A stretch of DNA of 64,000 nucleotides from Artocarpus heterophyllus (lineage: Eukaryota > Streptophyta > Magnoliopsida > Rosales > Moraceae), in assembly GCA_025403435.1 (NCBI GenBank), contig CM046348.1, positions 18,017,679-18,081,678 of the forward strand. The letters run 5' to 3'. Positions 1 to 10,391 of this stretch are shown here, one piece after another. The notes under the pieces were generated by a model. The model did not search any database. It was not told the origin of the DNA and saw only the letters and a program-made list of their open reading frames with translations. The position numbers and the translations under genes were made by a program. How positions within the stretch are numbered: position 1 is the stretch's first letter; every line of letters begins with the position of its first letter.

Positions 1-2
1 CA

Positions 3-470
3 GACAAAATAAGAAAAGATCTAGAGTTTACTATTGGGGATCAAGTATTCCTAAAAGTAACTCTAATAAAGGGCGTTATGAGATTTGAGAAAAGAGGAGA
101 GTTAAGCCCAAGGTATGTTAGCCCATTTGAAATTCTTGAAAGAGTTGGTGACAGAGCATATAGATTGGCTTTACCTCCATCATTATCCAGAGTACATGAT
201 GTCTTCCATGGGCCCATGCTCAAGAAGTACATTCCAAATCCCTCACATGTTTTAAGTTATGAGTTATTAGAAATAACATCTGATTTAGCATATGAAGGAA
301 ACAAAAACAAATCCTTGATAGAAAAGAAAAGGATTTGAGGACGAAAAAGATTCAACTTGTTAAGGTTTTATGGAGGAATCACAGTGTAAGAAAGGCCACT
401 TAGGAAAGAGAGGAAGAGATGTGGAATAAGTATCTAGAGTTATTCTGTATGTCAAATTTCAAGGACAAAA
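3..470 (+). pseudogene. Ty3/gypsy integrase C-terminus and chromodomain-like tail, decayed
   Basis: This is the end of a retrotransposon pol polyprotein; the rest lies before the window. An open frame from base 3 to the stop at 336-338 reads through the conserved C-terminal integrase segment, with LSPRYVSPFEILERVG, YRLALPPSLSRVHDVFH and MLKKYIPNPSHV visible. The chromodomain-like tail continues in another frame from about 317 (IQLVKVLWRNHSV) and is then broken by a TAG at about 400. The shift and the stop show the copy is dead. The HDVFH...MLKKYIPDPSHV style is typical of plant chromoviruses of the Tekay/Del type; that lineage call is inference from a short segment. Confidence 0.85.
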
Positions 471-490
471 TTTTATAAGGAGCAGAAGAT

Positions 491-2990
491 TATAATGCCC
501 AATTAACTCACAATTAGCCAATCATAAGCATCTTGCATATCTATACATTTAGCAAACATGCATTATTTAAATGCTAGCATATAGGAAGCATATTTTTATG
601 AACATGAGTACTTATTATTTTTAAGATTGAATCATGCATAAATGTGCTTGTATTATTTGAATATGATATTGAATTATTAATATATGATTTAACATGTTTT
701 TAAATTCCTAACTATAGTGAAAAGCTCGGTTTCTAGGTTAAGAAATATTGGTGTGCTAAATGGTTACAAACTGATTGGAAAGTGTTTTCCATTTTAAATG
801 CATTCTAAACTAATTGTTTTGCCTATTTATACCTTAAAAATAACTAGATTTTATTAGAATTGAAAGTATGCAAAATGGTGGAATTCGATTGGTTAGTTGA
901 CTAGGTTATAGAAAATTAAGTTGCATTTGTTTATACTTGATTTAATTGACTAACTATTAACTAAATTCTTTTCTTACTCAACACTCTTTCCACATGTCAA
1001 ACCCTAGAAAAAAGATGGCAAAAGCTCCCAAGGAACCTCCTCCTTCAACCCACCTTTTTTTGACTAAGTCAAATGCACTAGAAAACTCTATTTTTGCTTC
1101 TAATCTTCCCTAGCAGCCTCAAATTCGACCAAACCTTTTCCTACTTCTTTCTTTCTATTTTCCATGTCCTCAAGCTCATAAAAACTTTAACAATGCCATA
1201 TAAATTTAGGTTACACAAAACAGGCCAAGTTTACACTATTTTAAGCTTGAAAATCAAGTGTTTTGACCTCCAATAGAAACTTAACTTCAAGCCCTATAAG
1301 GTAACATCTAAATTTATGTTTTTATGATGAAATGAAGTTATTTTCTATTGTATATGATTATAGATGTGGAGATAATAAGAAGGACAGATTTGAGCTTAAA
1401 ATAAGCTAGTTAAGTTAGTTTCCTTGTAAAATAGAGAATTTTGTGGAACCTAATTATTTCTTTTATTTATATTGATTTTAAGTGTTTATAGAATGATTTT
1501 GAATGCTAATAAATGAATTCAAATTAGTTAGAATATTATTTCTGAATTTATGGAAAGAAAATACAAAATTAGGTTAAGTGGAAAATCAAGTTTGCACAAT
1601 TCTTGATTCTTGCATATTGGGTTATTTTTCTAAGATTGTTTACTTTCCTCAATAATATTTAAAGTTTGAAAATGTTAAAGATTCATTGAAAATCTGATTT
1701 GGTCAAAAAATTGTAAAATTGTTATGTATTTGATGTTAGGAAATATGCAGCAAGAATGTGTAGATATACATGTTTGTTAAAATGATTGAACACCTAATCT
1801 CTATGTTTAATATATTTCTAGTAGTATAGCATGTTCCTTGGCCATAAATGTGCATTTTGACATTGTTATACTCAGCCCATTTTTTGTTTGATTCAATGCA
1901 AAACCCTTGTAATATGAACTTATAATCTAGATCACTAAGTTTGGTTTATTAGAAATTAAATGATATTTGATTTTATAATGCTAGGCCTCTAGCATATCTT
2001 ATCTTCTATGAGGATTGATCTTTTTACCAACGCAAATTGGACTCGAGGTAAGTAGAAACTGCTATTTACTGCATCACAAAAACTATGTAATGTTATGTTT
2101 TAAGGTGCATTGATTAGAATGTTGGTATTTAGGAATTATATAGATTGTTGAAAAGCATTCATTATTCATGACATTTACATTAAAACATGTGATATGATAT
2201 AAAAAGAGAATAGTGCTTTTAATTAAAATGGAGGTATGGTGTTTAATTGGTGGTCGAGTAGGCATAGGATATGGGTGGGACTGACAGACCCAACGAAGGG
2301 TGGGACTGACGAACCCAATGAAGGGTGGTAAATACTTTGAGGTTGAAAACCAAGATAAGAAAAGCCACAAAGATTGAGACTGAATACATCAAATACATGA
2401 GGTCTAAAGACCAAGATGGAAACCCCGAATTATTATTATTGCATTGGCCAAATTATGATGAACAGGTTTCGAAAAACATAGCCTATCATTGCCAGTTAAG
2501 TACCACACTTTAAAGGTGCCCAAAAGAAGAAAGAATTTTTGATAGAAAACTGATAAAGGAAAATGTCTGATTGCATTATCATTCAATGTTCATATTCATG
2601 CATTAGTTTCTACTTACTGAGCCTTTAGATCATTGTAGTTCTTATAATGCGGGTGAAGATGTACATGGTAAGGGGTTGATTCATGTGCCATGTTTTGGAT
2701 AAGCTTTTGAAGCTTATTTTGGAACTCTATTTTGTCAAACTTAGTAACTCAGTTATGGTTTTGCAAATAGACATATATTACTAACTCTAGATGTGATAGT
2801 ATACTCCTTTGAATATTATATATGTTGTAAATAAGAAAACGAATGAAACAAGAGTTTCAAAACTCTTCTATAACAAAATGAATATTTTAAGTAAACCATA
2901 AAATATATAATGTAAATGAAAGGTTAATACTCTTTATTCTAACTAAATAGACTTTCTACGGGCTTATTAGTTAGCTTGAGAGATATTACA
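491..2990 (+). mobile_element. 3' LTR of the decayed Ty3/gypsy element
   Basis: The LTR starts just after a purine-rich stretch (AAGGAGCAGAAGAT, 477-490) with TATAATGCCC, a mutated form of the common TGTAATGCCC start, and ends ...GATATTACA at 2990. A hairpin-like motif around CTGAGCCTTTAG lies about 370 bases before the end, the same place as in the better preserved LTR at 39191-41368. The 5' part of the element is outside the window, so the LTR pair cannot be compared. The right boundary is supported by the duplicate at 5349 (...GTATAACA). The left boundary is less sure. Confidence 0.6.
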
Positions 2991-3087
2991 AAAATGGTGT
3001 TTTAAGGCTCAAAATGCATTAAAGACACGTTGGAGGCACAGGCCGTGCAATTTCTTGTGTGGCCACTCAAAGCTGATGGGCAAGCAT

Positions 3088-3240
3088 GCTGGAGCACAAC
3101 AGGCTGTGTAGGAAGCACAAGAGGTTATGCAGGAAGCACAATAGAATATGTGGGAAGCACAACAGGTTGCGTGCGAAACACAAGGGGGCTACGTGAGAAA
3201 CACAAGGGGTTGTGTGCGAAGCACAAGGGGTTGCATAACT
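3088..3240 (+). repeat. 21-bp minisatellite in copy A
   Basis: About seven imperfect copies of a unit like GGAAGCACAAGAGGTTATGCA lie in tandem just after the LTR end. Because the unit is 21 bp the reading frame stays open over it, but the predicted peptide is only the repeat translated. Confidence 0.8.
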
Positions 3241-3494
3241 ATGCAATGGCCTCCAGTCTAGGGCTGCAAATCGATGTTTTTCTTCCATTTTACGACCAAA
3301 TCTCATCCTACAACCTACATTATTTCCCAAATAAAATGGATATAATCTTGGTGCTCCAAAATCCTCGTTTTAATCCCCTTTTTATTCTTTTCAATTAACA
3401 CACCTATAAAACACAAAATACATATAAAACATAAGAATTACTCAAAAACTTAGAAATGTAAGGAAAAATGATATAAAATATGATAAAATATGCA

Positions 3495-3645
3495 CTTACC
3501 ATTTAGCGATGATAAATCATTAGTAGATCATGATAAATCAATTTATTAGTGATAAACTCTGGCTAATAAGTGATGCACTTATATTAATCAATGATGTACA
3601 TCAATGACATACTAGTGTTTATTAATGATGTACTGCTGTGAAAAA
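3495..3645. repeat. Cluster of TGATAAATCA-type short palindromic repeats
   Basis: Many overlapping direct and inverted copies of a short motif (GATAAATCATTAGT, TGATAAATCAATTTAT, ATCAATGATGTACATC) are packed in about 150 bases. Its copy in the duplication is at about 5843-5965 and a similar cluster lies at 34625-34795. Function unknown; strong cruciform potential. Confidence 0.6.
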
Positions 3646-4628
3646 AAATAAAAAAAAGAAGAAGCCATTTTTAAATTTTCAAAAAGTTCCTCCATTTTCT
3701 TAATTTTTGAAAAGTTATAAGAATTAGTTTAAGACCAATCACTAAAACATTAATACATCTATTTGATACTTCAAGAAAAGAACTTTAAAATATTAAGAAA
3801 ATAAGTGGATGTATGATGCATAAATAATATAAGAGGGATTTCTCAGATCTTTTGCCTACAAATTTCTAAAGAACTAAACTTTTACCAAGTATAGCCTTAA
3901 TTTTTTCCCAATAGAAATCATGAAAAACTACAATAACAAAAATTCAATTTCTATGAAAAAGAAAACTTAAATCTTGCTTAGTGAGATAAATCAATGAATA
4001 AGAAAAAAAAAATGCATACAAGGGGTTTTAGTGGAGAAGGTAGAATAGAAATTTACTAATTTTCGTTGTTAGAATAAAATGCAGAAGAGGGATCATAAAG
4101 CAAGGATTTTCTTGAAATTTTACATGTCAAAATAGAAATAGTATAATAAGCATAAGTTGGCAATATAAAGATAAGCATTTTTAAGAGTCCGGAAAGCATT
4201 TCTATGTAACACATGCATTAGAAAAATTTATGTTAGGGAGTTAAGCTGGATGAAGTGGTGGGTATAGTAGGCACTTTTATGGTTTTTATCGGATATTAGC
4301 AGTAATCTCGTTTTTGTGTCAATGTGATTTTAGTTATTTAGTGTTGAATGTAAGGGCTAAGAAGTAAAAGTGAAGAGTTCGATTCCCTCCATCCCATGTT
4401 AAAAAAAAATTGATAATATTGCACTCTTCAATTAACATTTGTTGCATGAAGGACCCCTATTTCACGACAAAATGAAAGATTTTGTCTGAAAGATAATATT
4501 GGGTACAAGTGTACTCACTACTTGATTCGAACTAAAATTCACTATCTAAAGTCGGTTTCCTAATCTCTGTCTACGAATAAAACGTTAGGTAAATATACAG
4601 ATAAAAAAAGCCTCTAGCTTCATTCAAT

Positions 4629-6948
4629 AAACTAACGGACCCAACGAATGGTAGGACTGACAGACCCAACAAAGGGTAGTGAATACTTTGAGGTCGAGAA
4701 ACCAAGATAAAAAAAGCCATAAGAACTGAAACTTGAAACAACAAATACATGAGGTCTAAAGACCAAGATGAAAACCCTGTATTATTATTATTATTGCACT
4801 GGCCAAATTATGATGAATAGGCTTTGAAAAACACAGCCTATCATTACCAGTTAAGTACCACACTTTAAAGATGCCCAAAAGAAGAAAGAATTGTAGATAG
4901 AAAAATGATAAAGAAAAATGCCTTATTGCATTATCATTCAATGCTCATGTTTATACATTAGTTTCTGCTTACTAAGCCTTTAGCTCAGGGGTTGATTGAG
5001 TAGCTAGAGCCGCCGACAGAGATTTGTTGTTCATATGCCATGTTTTGGATAAGCTTTTGAGGCTTATTTTGGAACTTGTTTTGTCAAACTTAGTAGCTCA
5101 GTTATGGTTTTATAAATAGACATATATTACTAACTCCAGATATGGTAGTATACTCCACATCCTAGTTTTGAATATTGTATATGTTGTAAATAAGAAAACG
5201 AATTAAATAAGAGTTTTAAAACTCTTCTATAACGAAATGAATGTTTTAAGTAAACCATAACATATATAATATAAATGAATGGTTAATACTCTTTATTCTA
5301 ACTAAATAGACTTTTCGTGAGCTTATTAGTTAGGTTGAGGGGTATAACAAAAATGGTGTTTTAGGGCTCAAAATGTGTCAAAGACGCGTTGGAGGTGCGG
5401 GCTGTGCAATTTCTTGTGCGGCCGTGCAAAGCTGATGGGCAAGCATGCTGGAGCATAATAGGCTGTATAGGAAGCACATGAGGTTATGCAGGAAGCACAA
5501 TAGGCTGCGTGGGAAGCACAAGGGCTATGTGGGAAGCATAAGGGGCTGCGAGGGAAGCACAAGGGGTTGCACGACTATGCAATGGCCTCCGGTCTGGGGC
5601 TACAAATCAATGTTTTTCTTCCGTTTTACGACCAAATCTTATCCTACAACCTCCAGTATTTTCCAAATAAAATGGATATAATCTTGATGCTCCAAAATCC
5701 TCGTTTTAATCCCCTTTTTATTCTTTTCAATCAACACATCTATAAAACACCAAATACATATAAAACATAAGAACTACTCAAAAACTTAGAAATGTAAGGA
5801 AAAATGATACAAAATATGATGAAAATATGCACTTACCATTTAGCGATGATAAATCATTAGTAAATCATCATAAATCAATTTATTAGTGTCAAACTCAGGC
5901 TAATAAGTAATGCACTTATATTAATCAGTAACATACTGGTGTTTATCAATGATGTACCACTGTAAAAAAAAGTTATTTTTCAATTTTCAAAAAGTTCCTC
6001 CATTTTCCTAATTTTTGAAAAGTTATAAGAATTAGTTTTAGACCAACTACTAAAAGATTAATATGTCTATTCGATACCTCAAGAAAAGAACTTAAAAAAT
6101 TAAGAAAATAAATAGGTGTATGATACATAAATAATATAGGGAGGGATTTCTGATCTTTTGCTTACAAATTTCTAAAGAACTAAACTTTTACCAAGTATAG
6201 CCTTCGTTTTTTTCCAATCGAGATCATAAAAAAAACTACAATAACCAAAATTCAATTTCTACGAAAAAGAAAACTGAAATCTTGCTTAGGGAGGTAAATC
6301 AAGAAACAAAAAAAAAAAAAAAGCGTACAAGGGATTTTAGTAGAGAAGGAGGAATAGAAAGTTACAAATTTTTGTTTTCAGAATAAAATGCGGAATAGGG
6401 ATCATAAAGTAAGGACTTTCTTTAAATTTTACATGTCAAAATATAAATAGTATGAATTAAGCATAAGTTGGCAATATAAAGATAAGCATTTTAAGAGTCC
6501 CGAAAGCATTTCTATGCAGCACACGCGTCAGAAAAATGTTTATGTGAGGGAGTTAAGCTGGATTAAGTGGTGGATACATAGATGTCATAGTTACTTTTAT
6601 GGTTTTCATCGGATACTAGCGGTAATCTCGTTTTTGTCTCAATGTGATTTTAGTTATTTAGTGTTGAACGTAAGGGCAGAGAAGTAAAGGTGAAGGGTTC
6701 GATTCCCTCCATCCATGTTAAAAAAAAAAATAGATAATATTGCACTCTTCATCTAATATTTGTTGCATGAAGGACCCCTCTTTCAAGAAAAAAATGATAG
6801 ATTTTGCCTGAAAAGATAATATTAGGTGCAAGTGTACTCACTACTTGATTCGAACTAAAATTCACTATCTAAAGTCCGTTTCCTAATCTCTGTCTACAAA
6901 TAAAAATTCAGGTAAATATACAGATAAAAAAAGCCTCTAGCTTCATTC
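4629..6948 (+). repeat. Tandem segmental duplication, copy B (about 2.32 kb)
   Basis: Copy B repeats copy A in the same order with many substitutions and small indels. Anchors include 'gaggtctaaagaccaagatg' (2400 and 4751) and 'cctctagcttcattcaa' (4612 and 6932). The LTR end inside it is at 5349. A ~20-base difference near 6570 and the loss of several 3600-region bases distinguish the copies. Because the LTR start is not repeated, this is duplication of genomic DNA rather than a second transposition event. Confidence 0.85.
5440..5580 (+). repeat. 21-bp minisatellite in copy B
   Basis: This is the same minisatellite as at 3088-3240, carried by the duplication, with about six to seven units such as GGAAGCACAAGGGGTTGCAC. 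The unit variants differ between the two copies, so the arrays have diverged since duplication. Confidence 0.8.
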
Positions 6949-7077
6949 AATATTCCGATTACAAATTCAGACACGAAAATTAACCAATATATATGTTGAG
7001 GGAAATCTTCATGATGAGAAAATCATCTGAAGTTCATACCCACTTAAAACCGAGCACCCGAACAGGTTGGCTGAAAT

Positions 7078-7570
7078 GACCAATCCGACCAGGACCTATC
7101 CGACCAGGACCTGTCCTACCAGGATAGGATCCGTCCGACCAGGACAAGATCTGTCTGACCAGAGACTTGTCTGACCAAGGACCTGTCCGACTAGGACAGG
7201 ATCTGTCTGACCAGAGACCTGTCCGACCAGGACAGGATCTGTCTGACCAAAGACCTGTCTGACCAGGGACCTGTCCGACCAGAGACCTGTCCAACCAAGA
7301 TCTGCCCGACCAGAGACTTGTCCGACCAGGGACCTGTCCGACCAGGAACCTGTCCGACCAGGATCTGCCTGACCAAGGACCTGTCCGACCAGGGACCCGT
7401 CCGACCAGGACAGGATCTATCTGACCAGAGACCAGTCCGACTAGGGACCTGTCCGACCAGGGACCCGTCCGACCAAGATCTGCCCGACCAGGGACCTGTC
7501 CGACCAGAGACCTGTCTGACCAGGACCTGTCCAACCAGGGACCCGTCCGATCAGGATCTGTCAGACTTAC
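7078..7570 (+). repeat. LTR minisatellite, units of 16-23 bp, core GTCCGACCAG
   Basis: Tandem units such as GGACCTGTCCGACCAG, with longer variants containing an extra GACAGGATCTGT, run about 130-620 bases upstream of the LTR TATA box. Most units contain CCGAC, the core of plant C-repeat/DRE elements. No protein is indicated: both strands are open for long distances only because the units lack stops. Confidence 0.9.
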
Positions 7571-7701
7571 CCAAAGACCACCACATGGCACCATCTCAAC
7601 CCTCCGTTGGGCAATCCTCCTTCTCCGGAGATCGTGACACCTGTCGCTGGACACCTGGGTTACGGGCCAAACCGGTCCATACCTGGATCCAAGCTAAACT
7701 C

Positions 7702-7709
7702 TATAAATA
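7702..7709 (+). promoter_or_regulatory. TATA box of the 5' LTR
   Basis: TATAAATA occurs in the context CTCTATAAATAGGAG, conserved at the same place in the other LTR. It is the expected start of the element's transcript. Confidence 0.75.
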
Positions 7710-7960
7710 GGAGCATCAACTCCACCACAAAGGTACGAGCATTCTTTCTTTGCCTACTCTGCTTTTCCTTAGCTCTTCCCGGTCAGAACATTGACTTAAG
7801 CGTCGGAGCGCCCTTGGTAGACACCAAACCGGTGTCCCCATACTCCGAGGCCTTCTCTCCTCTTGCAGATCCGACCAGACTAGGCCGAGCCAGGCGAAAC
7901 AGGGAACCAGACCACCGTGCGTCCCCGCACGCGGTGTTGTGCCGAAATGAGGCATCAACA

Positions 7961-7980
7961 TTTTGGCGCTAGAAGGAGGG
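7961..7980 (+). promoter_or_regulatory. Primer-binding-site region of the non-autonomous element
   Basis: TTTTGGCGCTAGAAGGAGGG follows the 5' LTR directly. GGCGC leaders at this position are common in plant Ty3/gypsy elements; I cannot assign the tRNA. Confidence 0.55.
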
Positions 7981-8039
7981 CCCCGCGCTTTTCCAACAGC
8001 CTCAGCTCTTCCCCCCAGACATTCCTTGGACGACTGACC

Positions 8040-9430
8040 GAGACCCAAGGTCCAAGACGAAGAGTCTGACCAGGTCTGAGAAGGTTACGCCGACCACAGA
8101 GGCTAGGTCCGAGCTACGGCCGACCAGTTCAAGGATGAAGAGTCCATCCAGGCTACGACCGAGACCCAAGGTCCAGGACGAAGAGTCCGACCAGGTCAGA
8201 GAAGGTTACGCCGACCAGAGAGGCCAGGTCCGAGCTACGGCCGACCAGGTCCAGGACGAAGAGTCCATCCCGGCTGCGACTGAGACGCAAGGTCCAGGAC
8301 AAAGGGTCCGACCAGGTCCGAGAAGGTTACGCCGACCACAGAGGCCAGGTCCAAGCTACGGCCGACCAGGTCCAGGACGAAGAGTCCATCCAGGCTACGA
8401 CCGAGACCCAAGGTCCAGGATGAAGAGTCCGACCAGGTCCGAGAAGGTTACGCCGACCACAGAGACCAGGTCCGAGCTACGGCCGACCAGTTCCAGGACG
8501 AAGAGTCCACCCAGGGTACAACTGAGACCCAAGGTCCAAGATGAAGAGTCCGACAAGGTCCGAGAAGGTTACGCCGACCAGAGAGGCCAGGTCCGAGCTA
8601 CGGCCGACCAGGTCCAGGACAAAGAGTCCATCCAGGCTACGACCGAGACCCAAGGTCCAGGACGAAGAGTCCAACCAGGCTACTACCAAGACCCAAGGTC
8701 TAGGACGAAGAGTTCGACCAGGTCTGAGAAGGTTACGCCGACCATAGAGAACAGGTCCGGGCACGGCCGACCAGGTCTAGGATGAAGAGTCCAACCAGGC
8801 TACGACCGAGACCCAAGGTCCAGGACGAAGACTCCGACCAGGTCCGAGAAGGTTACGTCGACCATAGAGACCAAGTCCAGGCACGGCCGACCAGGTCCAG
8901 GACGAAGAGTCCAACCAAGTCCGAGAAGGTTACGCCGACCACAGAGACCAGGTCTAGGCACGGCCGACTAGGTCTAGGACGAAGAGTCCAACTAGGCTAC
9001 GACCGAGACCCAAGGTCCAGGACGAAGAGTCCGACCAGGTCTGAGAAGGTTACGCCGACCAGAGAGGCTAGGTCCAAGCTACGACCGACCAGGTCCAGGA
9101 CGAAGAGTCCAACCAGGCTACGACCGAGACCCAAGGTCTAGGATGAAGAGTCCGACCAGGTCCGAGAAGGTTACGCCGACCACAGAGGCCAGATCCAGGC
9201 TACGACCGAGACCCAAGGTCCAGGACGAAGAGTCCGACCAGGTCCGAGAAGGTTACGTCGACCACAGAGGCCAGGTCCAGGCTACGGCCGACCAGGTCCA
9301 AGATGAAGAGTCCAACCGAGCTACAGCCGACTAGGTCCAAGACGAAGAGTCCGACCAGGTCCAAGAAGGTTACATCGACTAGAGAGGCCAGGTCCAGGCT
9401 AAGGCCGACTAGGTCCAGGACGAAGAGTCC
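8040..9430 (+). repeat. Internal tandem array, ~121-bp composite unit
   Basis: About twelve copies are marked by GAGAAGGTTACG, at roughly 8078, 8198, 8319, 8440, 8560, 8728, 8842, 8922, 9042, 9163, 9247 and a variant at 9363. The usual spacing is 120-121 bases, with shortened (80-84) and lengthened (168) units. Each full unit has sub-blocks GACGAAGAGTCCGACCAGG, GGTTACGCCGACCACAGAGG, GAGCTACGGCCGACCAGG and GGCTACGACCGAGACCCAAGG. Two sub-blocks contain the exact DRE/CRT consensus RCCGAC. The array makes up almost all of the interior. Open frames over it (for example 8135-8785) are products of the repeat, and the unit is not a multiple of three. Confidence 0.92.
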
Positions 9431-9500
9431 CTGCAGGATATGCTCACAAAAAATATTTCGTAACTACATCAAGACTTCGATGTTGATGACCTCCACCACC

Positions 9501-9516
9501 AAAGTCTTAGGGGGCT
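9501..9516 (+). promoter_or_regulatory. Polypurine tract of the non-autonomous element
   Basis: AAAGTCTTAGGGGGCT lies immediately before the 3' LTR, the place and composition expected for the plus-strand primer. Confidence 0.7.
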
Positions 9517-9518
9517 AC

Positions 9519-10386
9519 TATTGAGGAAAATCTTCATAATGAGAAAATCATCTGAAGTTCATACCCTCTTAAAACCGAGCACTCGAACAGGTTGGCTGAA
9601 ATGACCAATCCGACCAGGACGGTATCTGTCCAACCAGGACCTGTCTGACCAGGACAGGATCTGTCCGACCAGGGACCTGTCCGACCAGGACAAGATCTTC
9701 TGACTAGGGACCTGTCCGACCAGGGACCCGTCCGACCAGGACAGGATCTGTCTGACCAAAGACCTGTCCGACCAAGGACCTGTCCGACCAAAGACCTGTC
9801 CGACCAAGATCTGCCCGACCAGAGACCTGTCCGACCAGGGACCTGTCCGACCAGGGACCCGTCCGACCAGGGACCCGTCCGACCAGGATCTGCCCGACCA
9901 GGGACCTGTCCGACCAGGGACCTGTCCGACCAGGGACCTGTCCGACCAGGACCTGTCCAAATAGGGACCCGTCCGACTAGGATCTGTCCAACTTACCCAA
10001 AGACCACCATGTGGCACCATCTCAAACCTCCGTTGGGCAATCCTCCTTCTCTGGAGATCATGACACCTGTCGCTGGACACCTGGGTTACGGGCCAAACCG
10101 GTCCATACCTAGATCCAAGCTAAACTCTATAAATAGGAGCATCAACTCCACCACAAAGGTACGGGCATTCTTCCCTCGCCTACTCTGCCTTTCCTTAGCT
10201 CTTCCTGGTCAGAACACTAACTTGAGCGTCGAAGCGCCCTTGGCAGACACCAAACCGGTGTCCCCATACTCCGAGGCCTTCTCTCCTCTTGCAGATCTGA
10301 CCAGACTAGGCCGAGCCGGGCAGAACAGGGAACTCGACTACCGTGCGTCCCTGCACGCGGTGTTGTGCTGAAATCAGGCATCAACA
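9519..10386 (+). repeat. 3' LTR of the non-autonomous element
   Basis: Same order as the 5' LTR but ~100 bases shorter because its minisatellite (9605-9990) has fewer units. The TATA box is at 10128-10135. The first dinucleotide is TA instead of TG. It ends CATCAACA at 10386. Confidence 0.9.
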
Positions 10387-10391
10387 ATGTA

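Larger units (their letters stand above)
2283..4628 (+). repeat. Tandem segmental duplication, copy A (about 2.35 kb)
   Basis: Copy A begins inside the 3' LTR near the repeated phrase 'acccaacgaagggtggga' and ends at 'cctctagcttcattcaa' (4612-4628). It covers the last ~700 bases of the LTR plus ~1.64 kb of flank, including a 21-bp minisatellite, TGATAAATC palindromes and a possible tRNA-type B box (GAGTTCGATTCCC, about 4377-4389). It is followed at once by copy B. Shared anchors are offset by 2351 bases near the left end and 2320 near the right end. No gene is seen in it. Confidence 0.85.
6994..7960 (+). repeat. 5' LTR of the non-autonomous element
   Basis: Order: terminal TGTTGAGG, an ~80-base unique leader, a CCGACC-rich minisatellite (7078-7570), a 130-base unique segment, a TATA box (7702-7709), a ~250-base transcribed-type segment, and terminal CATCAACA. 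It is longer than its partner LTR mainly because the minisatellite has more units. Confidence 0.9.
6994..10386 (+). mobile_element. Complete non-autonomous LTR element (LARD/TRIM-like) with repeat-array interior
   Basis: Two direct LTRs (6994-7960, 967 bp; 9519-10386, 868 bp) bound a 1.56-kb interior with no gag, protease, reverse transcriptase or integrase motif. LTR termini are TGTTGAGG...CATCAACA; the 3' LTR start is mutated to TATTGAGG. Flanking 5-mers ATATA (6989-6993) and ATGTA (10387-10391) fit a target duplication with one mismatch. A primer-site-like GGCGCTAGAAGGAGG follows the 5' LTR, and a polypurine tract precedes the 3' LTR. By eye the unique right-hand ~400 bases of the LTRs differ at roughly 25-30 sites, so this is not a recent insertion. 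The group (perhaps Tat-like Ty3/gypsy) is inferred only from the leader style. It must have depended on proteins supplied in trans. Confidence 0.9.

Noticed and set aside
3030..3398. 122-codon plus-strand open frame.
   Set aside because: The open part is due to the 21-bp repeat, and the rest is not conserved as protein in the duplicate.
4370..4400. A tRNA gene suggested by GTTCGATTCCC.
   Set aside because: No cloverleaf can be built upstream and no A box or acceptor stem is present.
7078..7570. Regularly repeated short motifs that superficially resemble a CRISPR array.
   Set aside because: Units are head-to-tail with no unique spacers, and the sequence is plant retroelement DNA.
7034..9141. 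Long open frames (up to 216 codons) over the repeat arrays on both strands.
   Set aside because: They are translations of minisatellite and 121-bp units, exist on both strands at once, and show no domain.
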